A program made the translations under genes and the position numbers. The notes below the pieces were generated by a model, which was given only the letters and a program-made list of their open reading frames with translations, was not told the DNA's origin and did no database searches. Shown in pieces: positions 8,586 to 17,339 of a DNA stretch of 64,000 nt. The stretch is from Flagellimonas nanhaiensis (lineage in GTDB: Bacteria; Bacteroidota; Bacteroidia; Flavobacteriales; Flavobacteriaceae): contig NZ_QTJX01000001.1 in the NCBI RefSeq assembly GCF_003382275.1, forward strand, positions 434,001-498,000, read 5' to 3'. Position 1 is the stretch's first letter; the number at the start of each line of letters is the position of its first letter.

Positions 8586-9176
8586 ATGATTTTACCAATT
8601 ATAGCATACGGAGATTCGGTTTTACGAAAAGTTGGAAAGGACATTACCCAAGAATACCCAAAGTTGGATGAGTTGATTTCAAACATGTGGGATACCATGT
8701 ACAATGCTCATGGGGTAGGGCTGGCCGCACCACAAATCGGCCTTCCTATCAGACTTTTTCTAGTGGATACTACGCCTTTTGCTGATGATGAAGAACTGGA
8801 GGAGAAGGAACAAGAAGCATTAAATGGTTTCAAAAAGGTTTTTATCAATGCCAAAATAGAAGAAGAGAATGGAGAAGGGTGGAACTTCAACGAAGGGTGT
8901 TTGAGCATTCCGGACATTAGGGAAGATGTAAAACGTAAACCTGAAATCACCATTAGCTACTTGGATGAGGACTTTAAAGAACATACCGAAACTTACGACG
9001 GATTATTGGCCAGGGTCATCCAACATGAATACGACCATATCCAGGGTGTGCTGTTCACGGACAAACTTTCATCACTTAAAAAACGCCTTTTAAAAAGTAG
9101 GTTGGAGAAGATTTCAAAAGGAAAAATCAACGTAGATTATAAAATGAGATTTCCCAATATCAAAAAAGGACGTTAA
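8586..9176 (+). CDS. def: Peptide deformylase
   Basis: A 196-residue Fe/Zn deformylase that removes the N-terminal formyl group from new proteins. All three signatures are present: GVGLAAPQIG (motif 1), EGCLSIPDIRED with the metal-binding Cys (motif 2) and QHEYDHIQGVLF with the HExxH-type metal ligands (motif 3). An acidic insert between motifs 1 and 2 (DEELEEKEQEALNG) is usual in Flavobacteriia. It follows ruvX by 3 nt. Confidence 0.96.
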   Translation: MILPIIAYGDSVLRKVGKDITQEYPKLDELISNMWDTMYNAHGVGLAAPQIGLPIRLFLVDTTPFADDEELEEKEQEALNGFKKVFINAKIEEENGEGWNFNEGCLSIPDIREDVKRKPEITISYLDEDFKEHTETYDGLLARVIQHEYDHIQGVLFTDKLSSLKKRLLKSRLEKISKGKINVDYKMRFPNIKKGR

Positions 9177-9229
9177 AAAAGTTCGGGTTTGGGATAAAAG
9201 CATAATTTTGCGCCCGTAAAATATAGTAA

Positions 9230-9664
9230 ATGGCCCTTGACAAAATTTTATCTATAGGTGGCAAACCTGGATTATTCAAGTTGTTGACACAGACCCGAAG
9301 CGGTTTTGTGGGAGAATCTCTTTTAGATGGCAAGCGTATCACTGTGGGAATGCGCAGCAATGTCAGCGTTCTGTCGGAAATTGCCATATATACCTTGGAA
9401 GAGGAAGTGCCCTTGCGGGAAGTTTTCCAAAAAATCAAGGAAAAGGAAAATGGAAATAAAACCGGTATAAGCCACAAGGCTGAAAAGATAGAATTGGAAG
9501 AGTATTTCTTCGAAATCTTACCAAACTACGATGAGGATAGGGTCTATGCCAGCGACATCAAAAAGATTGTACAGTGGTACAACATTCTTGTTGATAATAA
9601 GATTACTGATTTTGCAGAGGCAGACAACGATAAAGCTGTTGTAGAAACCTCTGAAGAGGAGTAA
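9230..9664 (+). CDS. DUF5606 domain-containing protein
   Basis: A 144-residue soluble protein starting MALDKILSIGGKPGLFKLLT, the characteristic N-terminus of DUF5606 found throughout Flavobacteriia. Residues 15-35 (LLTQTRSGFVGESLLDGKRI) also fit. The C-terminus is acidic. Function is unknown. In flavobacteria it commonly travels with ruvX, def and mazG (my recollection); here mazG lies 4.6 kb away, beyond an inserted carbohydrate operon. A TAATTTTG box at 9203-9210 may give it its own promoter. Confidence 0.82.
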   Translation: MALDKILSIGGKPGLFKLLTQTRSGFVGESLLDGKRITVGMRSNVSVLSEIAIYTLEEEVPLREVFQKIKEKENGNKTGISHKAEKIELEEYFFEILPNYDEDRVYASDIKKIVQWYNILVDNKITDFAEADNDKAVVETSEEE

Positions 9665-9667
9665 ACC

Positions 9668-11242
9668 TCAATCTTCCCAATCCACCAACTTTGATGGGTA
9701 GAAATTAACGTTCATTCGGTTTAGGTAAGCCGTCTGTTTGCCCAGTCGTTTTCTGTAGTCTTTCCAGTCACAATGTTCGCTGGCTGACCAGCCCAATTCG
9801 GCATACCCTATAGCACGTGGAAAGGCCAAATATTCCAGTTCCGCACTGTTGCTTATGGTTTCTGACCACAAGGGAGCTTCAAGACCCAATATGCTTTCTT
9901 GGTGCAGATTTTCAACAAAAGTTTGGGGATTCCAATTATACGCTACATCTACCGGAATGTATCCCGCCCAATGTAGACCGAATTCGGACTTGGTATCGTA
10001 CTGCATGTCCAAATAGGTTTTTTCGGCAGGGGAAAGGATAATTTTTGAACCTCTGTCCATTGCTTTAAGCGCATCCTTGGGCTCATTCCACAGTTGAACT
10101 ATTGTGCTGGAACCTATGTCAGCTTGGGAAATTTCATTCCAACCTATGGCCTGTTTTCCATGTTTTTGGACAATTTTCTCCACTTTTTCAACAAAAAGGA
10201 TATAGTCTTTCTTCTTGGTCACATGGCTTTCATCACCTCCAATATGAAAATATGGTCCAGGGCTAATAGCGGCAATTTCACCTATCACATCGTTCAGAAA
10301 GCTGTACACGGTGTCTTTTTGGGCATCAAAAGTACTGAACCCGACCTGTGTGCCTGTATAGCGCTGTACAGTTTTTCCGTTTCCGTTTAAAAATGGGTAA
10401 CTCAAGGAGGCAGCGTTGGTATGCCCTGGCATGTCTATCTCGGGAATAATGGTGATAAATCTTTCGGAAGCATAGTCAATCAATTCTTTATACTCATCCT
10501 GAGTGTAGAATCCTCCTTCACCGCCACCAACTTCCGATGCACCGCCAACTTCGGTCAATTTAGGCCATGACTTTATTTCAATACGCCACCCTTGATCATC
10601 GGAAAGATGAAGGTGCAGTGCATTGTATTTGTAATAGGCCAATAGATCTATATATTTCTTCACTTCATCCACTGTAAAAAAGTGTCGTGCTACATCCAAC
10701 ATAGCTCCGCGATATTCAAATTTTGGACTATCCATTACCTTACCGCTTGGTATTGGCCATAAGGGATGGTCTGTAAGGGTATCGTTGCTTTTCTCAGGAA
10801 TGAGTTGCCTTATGGTCTGTACGCCCCTAAATGCTCCCGCAGCCGTTTTTGCATCCAATAAAATAGAATCGTTTTTGATGTACAAAAGATAAGATTCTGG
10901 TCCTTTAAGAGCACTACTATCTGATTGGTTGATATAGATGTATCGGTCTATTCTCTTTTCAGAATCGGTATTATTAACACTAATGTCCAATCCAGTTTTT
11001 GAATGGATTTTTCTTGCTAGGAACTGTCCTACTTCTTCAAATTTAGGGTCAGATAAGGAGGTATATATAAAAGTATTTTGGTCCAATCCAAAAGCACTGT
11101 TCGTAGGAACCGTTTTAAACGGTTTCGGTATAAGAGGTTCTGCGCTAAGGTCAGTTTTAGGATATTTAATTTGTGGCTTTGGAGATTGACACGCAAGGGC
11201 AAAGACCATTGCGGAAAAAAGTAGTAAGGACCTTCCTATCAT
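9668..11242 (-). CDS. Beta-N-acetylhexosaminidase, GH20, lipoprotein
   Basis: A 524-residue glycoside hydrolase family 20 enzyme releasing terminal GlcNAc/GalNAc. The N-terminal signal ends in a lipobox (FALACQSP, Cys18), so it is predicted to be a lipoprotein. Next is a small N-terminal GH20b-like domain, then the catalytic barrel beginning near residue 165 (FEYRGAMLDVARHFF). The catalytic Asp-Glu pair sits in HIGGDESH near residue 334. It overlaps the SGNH hydrolase gene by 4 nt and is the last gene of the GH3-SGNH-GH20 operon, which suggests breakdown of an acetylamino-sugar-containing glycan such as chitin oligomers or peptidoglycan (inference). Confidence 0.93.
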   Translation of the reverse strand: MIGRSLLLFSAMVFALACQSPKPQIKYPKTDLSAEPLIPKPFKTVPTNSAFGLDQNTFIYTSLSDPKFEEVGQFLARKIHSKTGLDISVNNTDSEKRIDRYIYINQSDSSALKGPESYLLYIKNDSILLDAKTAAGAFRGVQTIRQLIPEKSNDTLTDHPLWPIPSGKVMDSPKFEYRGAMLDVARHFFTVDEVKKYIDLLAYYKYNALHLHLSDDQGWRIEIKSWPKLTEVGGASEVGGGEGGFYTQDEYKELIDYASERFITIIPEIDMPGHTNAASLSYPFLNGNGKTVQRYTGTQVGFSTFDAQKDTVYSFLNDVIGEIAAISPGPYFHIGGDESHVTKKKDYILFVEKVEKIVQKHGKQAIGWNEISQADIGSSTIVQLWNEPKDALKAMDRGSKIILSPAEKTYLDMQYDTKSEFGLHWAGYIPVDVAYNWNPQTFVENLHQESILGLEAPLWSETISNSAELEYLAFPRAIGYAELGWSASEHCDWKDYRKRLGKQTAYLNRMNVNFYPSKLVDWED

Positions 11243-11898
11243 AATTGATTATTACTGTTGTTGACATATTCTTTGAGCACGGCGTACCACAAATCATATC
11301 CTTTGGTATTCATATGCAATCCATCTTCAATAAAAAGATTTCGTTTAAGTTTTCTTTTATTGAGCATGATTGTCCAAACATCCACAAAATGGACATGGGG
11401 CAGGGTAGCAGCAAGCTTTTTCAGTTTCTTGTTCAGGCGGAGATATTTGCGTTTTAAATGCCATCTGGAAATACTGGGTTTGGCAGAAATCAGTACAATT
11501 TCCATTCCTGGTCTTTTTTCTTGAAGGTACTCCAGGATGTTGACAAAAGTTCCAATAATAGCTTTTGGCCTTCTTTTGCTGCTGATATCATTATCTCCTT
11601 CATAAATGAATACTTTATTTGGACTGTAGTCCAATATCAATTCATCCATATAAAGTTCTAGGTCCGATGATTGGGAACCTCCAAAACCTGTGTTCAAAAT
11701 TTGTTTGTCTGGGAATCGATCTTGAAGATCTTCCCAAAGGCGAATACTGGAACTGCCAGTGAAAACAATGGTCTCCTCGGCATTGTTCCAGTTCTGGGAA
11801 ACCCGCTGTTGTACTTCCTTCACCTCTTCAAAGAAGGGAAGGCTTTCTTGGGCATTGACAGCTGAAAAGACAAATAGAAAAAGTATAACGAACCTCAT
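11239..11898 (-). CDS. Secreted SGNH/GDSL-family hydrolase
   Basis: A 219-residue esterase/lipase-fold protein with a cleavable signal peptide (MRFVILFLFVFSAVNAQE). The SGNH blocks are visible: catalytic Ser in TGSSSIRLWED, Gly in NTGFGGSQSSD, Asn in IYEGDNDIS, and the catalytic Asp-His in IEDGLHMNTKGYD. Such proteins deacetylate carbohydrates or act as lysophospholipases. Placement between GH3 and GH20 genes favours carbohydrate deacetylation (inference). The start lies 3 nt after the GH3 stop. Confidence 0.87.
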   Translation of the reverse strand: MRFVILFLFVFSAVNAQESLPFFEEVKEVQQRVSQNWNNAEETIVFTGSSSIRLWEDLQDRFPDKQILNTGFGGSQSSDLELYMDELILDYSPNKVFIYEGDNDISSKRRPKAIIGTFVNILEYLQEKRPGMEIVLISAKPSISRWHLKRKYLRLNKKLKKLAATLPHVHFVDVWTIMLNKRKLKRNLFIEDGLHMNTKGYDLWYAVLKEYVNNSNNQL

Positions 11899-11901
11899 CC
11901 C

Positions 11902-14157
11902 TTATTTTTTTACAAATGAATCAATAAGCCCTTCTCCTGAACTGGTTCCAACCATTACTCCAAATTCACCTGGTTCCACAACAAATTCATACTGATGGTT
12001 GTAGAAGCCCAATTCTTTATTGGTTAGAACAAATTCAACTCGTTTGGATTCATTTGGTGCTAAACCTATCTTTTGGAAACCTTTTAGTTCTTTTACAGGT
12101 CTTGTTACACTGGCGACTTTGTCGTGGATATATAATTGTACCACTTCTTCTCCGGCTACTTTTCCTGTATTTGTGATCGTAGCAGATACTTTTATCTTAC
12201 TTTGATTTGAAGAATCAATAGCTAGGTCCGAATATCCAAAGGTTGTATAACTCAATCCATATCCAAAGGGAAATAACGGTTCATTTTTTTCGTCACTGTA
12301 ATGTGTCCAAAATACAATGGGTACTTCATTGGCCCGCCCTGTACTATAGTGGTTGTAGTAGATTGGTACTTGACCAACACTTCTAGGAAAGGTCATCGGA
12401 AGTTTTCCACTGGGGTTATAATCCCCGAACAATACCTTGGCTATTGCATTTCCTGTTTGGGAACCTAGTTGCCAAGCTTCAAGAATAGCAGGAACATTTT
12501 CAGCCTCCCAATTAATGGTCAGGGGACGCCCGTTCATTAAGACCAAAACAATATTCTTGTTCACTTTATGAACAGCTTTCAACAAATCTAACTGTAGTCC
12601 AGGTAACCCTAATTTTGTTCTACTACGGGCTTCTCCACTTTGGAAACCGTGTTCTCCAAGAACCATGATTACAACATCCGAAGATTGGGCCAGTTCTACA
12701 GCTTCACTGATTCCGGACCGGTCTGTCTCATTCACCTGTACCTCGTTCAAGAAGTTGGCATCCTCATTGAACACTTTTGGTCCTTTGGCATAGGTAAGAT
12801 TCTGGGTATACTTTTTCAATCCATCAAGTACAGTTACAGCAGTATTGTCATCCGAACCTAAACGCCAGCTTCCAAGAGGACTATTGTTATCGTTTGCGAG
12901 CTCCCCGATAACAGCGATTTTAGGCTGGTTCTTTTTTAACGGAAGCAATCCTCCTTCGTTTTTTAGAAGCACCATGGATTTTTGGGCCATTTCCAGTACT
13001 CCAGACTGATGGTCCTCGTGATAGAGTCTTGATTTTTCCCTCTCTGGGTTACAGTAGCGATAGGGGTCATCAAAAAGGCCCAGTTCAAATTTAACCCTAA
13101 GAATACGTCCTACAGCTTCATCTAATATGCTTTCATCAACTTTCCCCTCTCTTACATTATCGGCAAGATGGGTTACATAGGCATAAGATTCCATGTCCAT
13201 ATCAGAACCGGCCAGAGCACCAAGTTCAGCAGCATGCTTTAAATCAGCGGCATAACCATGCGGTACCATTTCACCAATGGAAGACCAATCCGAAATAATA
13301 AAGCCATCAAATCCCCAGGTACCTTTTAAGATGTTTCTTTGAAGATTCTTATCCCCTGTAACGGGTACTCCGTTAAGTAGATTGAACCCATTCATGACAG
13401 TTTTTACATCGGCTTCGACTGCGGCCTTAAATGGTGGAAACACCATATTGTAAAGGGTGGAGGTTCCTATATCGACTGTATTGTATTCCTTACCTGCTTC
13501 AGCAAAACCGTAAGCAGCAAAATGTTTGGCACAGGCAGCAATCGTGTTGTTTTGGGATAAATCTGTTCCTTGAAAGCCATTTACCCTGGCCTTGGCAATC
13601 TGTGCTCCTAAGTAAGGGTCTTCGCCACCACCTTCCATGACCCGTCCCCAACGGGCATCATGGGAAATATCTACCATAGGGGCAAAGGTCCAGTTAAGTC
13701 CAACAGCAGAAGCTTCATCAGCGGCAATCCTTGCCGATTTTTCTATGGCTTCCATGTCCCAACTAGCAGCTTCGGCCAAAGGAATGGGAGCTAAAGTTTT
13801 GTATCCGTGGATTACATCAAACCCAAATATCAGAGGAATACCCAATCTGGATTCCTCAACGACCATTTTCTGTAATTTTCGTACCTCTTCGGTACCTGTT
13901 ACATTGAGCATGGAGCCTACCCATCCTTTTTTAAGATGCTCATATTTTTCAGCAGCATTCCCTTCTTTGGGTGCAGGACCGGTAATATCCCAGAACCCAT
14001 TGTATTGGTTCATTTGTCCAACTTTCTCTTCAAGGGTCATTAATTTGAGTAATGAATCAACTTTCTGATCGATAGTTTTTTCTTGGGCCATAATAGTAAA
14101 GTTCATGAATAAAATAGAGGTTAAACTCAGCCAGCGAAATAAGTGTTTAGGTGTCAT
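11902..14157 (-). CDS. Glycoside hydrolase family 3, BglX-like beta-glucosidase
   Basis: A 751-residue secreted GH3 enzyme. I place the start at 14157, because MTPKHLFRWLSLTSILFMNF reads as a signal peptide ending before QEKTIDQK, whereas the longer frame from 14217 adds 20 residues without a signal. The barrel domain contains the nucleophile Asp in FIISDWSSIGEM near residue 290. The C-terminal alpha/beta domain includes GEHGFQSGEARSRTKL, and a fibronectin-III-like domain closes the protein. The layout and length match periplasmic BglX. It is first in the operon with the SGNH and GH20 genes. No SusC/SusD pair is adjacent. Confidence 0.93.
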   Translation of the reverse strand: MTPKHLFRWLSLTSILFMNFTIMAQEKTIDQKVDSLLKLMTLEEKVGQMNQYNGFWDITGPAPKEGNAAEKYEHLKKGWVGSMLNVTGTEEVRKLQKMVVEESRLGIPLIFGFDVIHGYKTLAPIPLAEAASWDMEAIEKSARIAADEASAVGLNWTFAPMVDISHDARWGRVMEGGGEDPYLGAQIAKARVNGFQGTDLSQNNTIAACAKHFAAYGFAEAGKEYNTVDIGTSTLYNMVFPPFKAAVEADVKTVMNGFNLLNGVPVTGDKNLQRNILKGTWGFDGFIISDWSSIGEMVPHGYAADLKHAAELGALAGSDMDMESYAYVTHLADNVREGKVDESILDEAVGRILRVKFELGLFDDPYRYCNPEREKSRLYHEDHQSGVLEMAQKSMVLLKNEGGLLPLKKNQPKIAVIGELANDNNSPLGSWRLGSDDNTAVTVLDGLKKYTQNLTYAKGPKVFNEDANFLNEVQVNETDRSGISEAVELAQSSDVVIMVLGEHGFQSGEARSRTKLGLPGLQLDLLKAVHKVNKNIVLVLMNGRPLTINWEAENVPAILEAWQLGSQTGNAIAKVLFGDYNPSGKLPMTFPRSVGQVPIYYNHYSTGRANEVPIVFWTHYSDEKNEPLFPFGYGLSYTTFGYSDLAIDSSNQSKIKVSATITNTGKVAGEEVVQLYIHDKVASVTRPVKELKGFQKIGLAPNESKRVEFVLTNKELGFYNHQYEFVVEPGEFGVMVGTSSGEGLIDSFVKK

Positions 14158-14260
14158 AGTGTAAGGAGTGTTAGGAACTAATTGATAACCCACTAAATTA
14201 AGCCAAAAATCCATCATGCCCTAAAGTAATGTCTTTGTACTTTTAGATAAAATTTTATAG

Positions 14261-15034
14261 ATGAACGCAAGATCAGAACAGCTGGACGCATTTGCACGAT
14301 TGCTGAACATAATGGATGAACTTCGGGAGCAATGCCCCTGGGACAAAAAGCAGACAATGCAATCCTTAAGACATTTGACCATTGAGGAGACCTATGAGCT
14401 GGGAGATGCCATTTTGGACAATGATATGGACGAAATTAAAAAGGAGCTGGGAGATTTACTCTTGCATATTGTCTTTTATGCTAAAATTGGATCTGAGACC
14501 AATGATTTTGATATAGCAGATGTATCCAATGACATTTGCGAAAAGCTTATCAATCGTCACCCCCATATCTATGGTGATGTTGAAGTGAAGGATGAAGAGG
14601 AGGTAAAGCAAAACTGGGAAAACATCAAATTGAAAGAGGGTAAAAAGAGTGTGCTTCAAGGAGTTCCAAATAGTTTGCCGGCCCTGGTAAAAGCCAACAG
14701 AATTCAAGAGAAAGTGGCTGGAGTTGGATTTGATTGGGAAAAACCAGAACAAGTTTTTGAGAAGTTGAAAGAGGAGTTGGGAGAACTTCAGGAGGAAGTG
14801 CATAAGAATAATATCGATGGTACAGAATCAGAATTTGGCGATGTACTATTTTCAATGGTCAACTATGCTCGATTTCTAGGTGTAAATCCTGAAAACGCCC
14901 TGGAACGTACCAATAAGAAGTTTATAAAACGATTTCAATACTTGGAAGAGAATGCCAAAAAAGCAGGAAAGACCTTGAAGGAAATGAGCCTTGCGGAGAT
15001 GGATGTTTTTTGGGAGGAGGCCAAAAGCATATAA
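14261..15034 (+). CDS. mazG: Nucleoside triphosphate pyrophosphohydrolase MazG
   Basis: A 257-residue all-alpha NTP pyrophosphatase of the house-cleaning type, with two MazG repeats. The first has REQCPWDKKQTMQSLRHLTI, EETYELGDAI and the metal-binding ELGDLLLHIVFYAKIG. The second has EELGELQEEV and EFGDVLFSMVNYARF. It lies divergent from the GH3 gene with about 100 bp between. A TACTTTTA sequence just upstream is one base from the -7 consensus. Confidence 0.95.
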   Translation: MNARSEQLDAFARLLNIMDELREQCPWDKKQTMQSLRHLTIEETYELGDAILDNDMDEIKKELGDLLLHIVFYAKIGSETNDFDIADVSNDICEKLINRHPHIYGDVEVKDEEEVKQNWENIKLKEGKKSVLQGVPNSLPALVKANRIQEKVAGVGFDWEKPEQVFEKLKEELGELQEEVHKNNIDGTESEFGDVLFSMVNYARFLGVNPENALERTNKKFIKRFQYLEENAKKAGKTLKEMSLAEMDVFWEEAKSI

Positions 15035-15134
15035 TCTATTCAATTGTTTATTTTTTCTTGAAAAAACAGCTCTCTTGAGAACAGGAATTATTTGCAATCC
15101 ATCTATCTTTACGCTCCCTTTTTAATAATCCATT

Positions 15135-16502
15135 TTGTTTCAACAGTACACCAAAGAGTTTGCATATAACCTAAGGCTTGCCTATCCCGTAATTTTAGGT
15201 ATGCTGGGGCACACTTTTGTAGCTTTTGCAGATAATATTATGGTGGGCCAACTGGGAACAGCAGAATTGGCCGCTGTTTCACTGGGCAATAGTTTCGTTT
15301 TCATTGCCATGTCTCTGGGAATAGGTTTTTCCACTGCCATTACCCCTTTAGTTGCAGAGGCAGATGGGGCTGGAGACCAAATGGCAGGTAAAAGTGCCCT
15401 TAAGCATGGGTTGGTACTTTGCACATTGCTGGGCATATCGTTGTTCGGCATTATTCTATTGTGCAAGCCCATTATGCATCATATGGATCAACCGCCTGAA
15501 GTGGTGGAGTTGGCCATTCCCTATCTGGAATTGGTGGCCTTTTCCTTGATTCCCTTGATCATGTTCCAGGCCTTCAAACAATTCTCGGAAGGGCTTTCAC
15601 AGACCAAATACCCCATGTTTGCAACTATTCTGGCCAATGTGGTGAACATTACCCTGAATTATTTGCTCATTTTTGGATCTTTTGGATTTCCAAAGCTGGG
15701 AATAGTGGGAGCTGCTTTGGGCACTCTTGTAGCAAGGATAATCATGGTACTCTTCATTTGGTTTTTACTAAAAAGAAGACAGAAGTTTGAAATCTATGTG
15801 ACCCGTTTCAACTTTAGAAAAATTGAGAAGAAGGTTATCCGCAAAATCATTGGATTGGGTTTTCCTTCCGCTATGCAAATGTTTTTTGAAGTTGCCATTT
15901 TCACTGCAGCCATTTGGCTCAGCGGGGTATTGGGAAAAAATGCCCAGGCTGCCAATCAGATTGCTTTAAATCTCAGCAGTATGACGTTTATGGTAGGTAT
16001 GGGATTGAGTGTTGCGGCTATGGTGCGCGTAGGCAATCAAAAGGGACTTCAGAATTTTAGTGAATTAAGAAGAATTGCCAAATCAATCTTTCTTCTGACC
16101 TTTTTGCTGGAGGTGGTTTTTGCTGCACTTTTCTTCATAGGAAGACATTGGCTTCCCACCATTTATCTGGATGTGGATGACATCACAAACCAAATGGATA
16201 ATACCGAAGTGATATTTATTGCTGCAAAACTGTTGATGGTGGCTGCATTCTTTCAGATTTCCGATGGAGTGCAAGTAGTGGTCTTGGGAGCGTTGCGAGG
16301 TCTTCAGGATGTAAAGATTCCTACACTTATAACCTTTATTGCCTATTGGTTGATCGGTTTCCCCGTTTCCTACTACTTTGGACTGTTTACAGATTTGAAA
16401 AGCACAGGAATATGGATTGGACTCCTTTTGGGACTTACAGCATCTGCGGTAATGTTGTATATTCGATTCAACTATTTAAGTAGAAAACTGATAAATAACT
16501 GA
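15135..16502 (+). CDS. MATE family efflux transporter
   Basis: A 455-residue inner-membrane protein with about 12 hydrophobic segments in two similar halves, as expected for a Na+ or H+ driven multidrug/toxin exporter (NorM-type). It begins with TTG (MFQQYTKEFAYNLRLAYPVI); no ATG fits ahead of the first helix. Typical MATE stretches are FVAFADNIMVGQLGTAELAA and, in the second half, LGFPSAMQMFFEVAIFTAAI. Substrate cannot be predicted. It follows mazG by 100 nt and precedes a small acidic protein. Confidence 0.9.
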   Translation: MFQQYTKEFAYNLRLAYPVILGMLGHTFVAFADNIMVGQLGTAELAAVSLGNSFVFIAMSLGIGFSTAITPLVAEADGAGDQMAGKSALKHGLVLCTLLGISLFGIILLCKPIMHHMDQPPEVVELAIPYLELVAFSLIPLIMFQAFKQFSEGLSQTKYPMFATILANVVNITLNYLLIFGSFGFPKLGIVGAALGTLVARIIMVLFIWFLLKRRQKFEIYVTRFNFRKIEKKVIRKIIGLGFPSAMQMFFEVAIFTAAIWLSGVLGKNAQAANQIALNLSSMTFMVGMGLSVAAMVRVGNQKGLQNFSELRRIAKSIFLLTFLLEVVFAALFFIGRHWLPTIYLDVDDITNQMDNTEVIFIAAKLLMVAAFFQISDGVQVVVLGALRGLQDVKIPTLITFIAYWLIGFPVSYYFGLFTDLKSTGIWIGLLLGLTASAVMLYIRFNYLSRKLINN

Positions 16503-16539
16503 TTCAATTCCAGCTGTCTGGAAGACAACATAATAAACA

Positions 16540-16767
16540 ATGGAACTACCTAAATTTCTTTTGGCCGATAATACTGATCATCCCAATGCCATTTTTATTG
16601 TCCATACCGAGTATCCCAGGTTTGTAATAAACTTGGAAAATGACGAAGTGGAGTGGATGGAAGAGTTTTCCAAAGAAGACGAAGCTGAATTGGCATCCGA
16701 GGCTGAAAGCTTGATTAAAGCGGCCACAGCTTTCTATGATCGAGAAGTGTCAAGATACGATCAATAA
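16540..16767 (+). CDS. Small conserved acidic protein of unknown function
   Basis: A 75-residue protein starting MELPKFLLADNTDHPNAIFI, with 16-18 acidic residues concentrated after residue 32. No membrane segment or signal is present. I recognise the N-terminal pattern as widespread in Flavobacteriaceae but know no function. The stop is 2 nt from the PAP2 phosphatase start, so the two are probably co-translated. Confidence 0.75.
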   Translation: MELPKFLLADNTDHPNAIFIVHTEYPRFVINLENDEVEWMEEFSKEDEAELASEAESLIKAATAFYDREVSRYDQ

Positions 16768-16769
16768 AT

Positions 16770-17339
16770 ATGTTGGAGCAACTCGTACAACTAGATAAAG
16801 ACCTTTTCCTGTTCCTAAATGCCCTGGGAACTGAAAGATGGGATGGTTTTTGGATGTTCATGACCACAACAAGGAATTCTGCCCCCCTTTACCTATTGTT
16901 ACTTTATTTTACCTACAAGAACTTTGGTCTTAAAAAAACAGGAATAGTATTGCTTGCCGTGGCTTTGTTGATTACTTGCACGGATCAACTGTCCAATTTT
17001 TTTAAGTATGGTGTAGGTCGATTAAGACCCTGCCACGATCCAGAGATAAGTACATTGATGCGGTTGGTAAAAAGCTATTGTGGAGGGAAATTCAGCTATT
17101 TTTCTGCCCATGCAGCTAATTCCTTCGGGCCTGCAGTGTTTTTTACAATTTTATTCCATCGCAAGGTCAAATATATGGGCATGCTACTGATTCTGTGGGC
17201 CTGTATTGTGGGTTACAGTAGAATATACATTGGGGTCCATTTTCCTTTGGATGTAATTACCGGTGCAATCGTAGGTGCAGTATTTGGTTGGTTGTTTTCC
17301 AAGTTGGCTATATTTGCATTCCAAAAGTGGGCCGCATGA
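16770..17339 (+). CDS. PAP2-family membrane phosphatase
   Basis: A 189-residue polytopic phosphatase. The three catalytic motifs are complete: K79xxxxxxR86P87 in KYGVGRLRP, SAHA with His114, and S150-R151 with His157 and Asp161 in SRIYIGVHFPLD. Family members dephosphorylate lipid phosphates such as undecaprenyl pyrophosphate, phosphatidate or lipid A phosphates. The ATGA overlap with the following GT39 gene suggests a shared role in lipid-linked sugar handling at the periplasmic face (inference). Confidence 0.92.
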   Translation: MLEQLVQLDKDLFLFLNALGTERWDGFWMFMTTTRNSAPLYLLLLYFTYKNFGLKKTGIVLLAVALLITCTDQLSNFFKYGVGRLRPCHDPEISTLMRLVKSYCGGKFSYFSAHAANSFGPAVFFTILFHRKVKYMGMLLILWACIVGYSRIYIGVHFPLDVITGAIVGAVFGWLFSKLAIFAFQKWAA

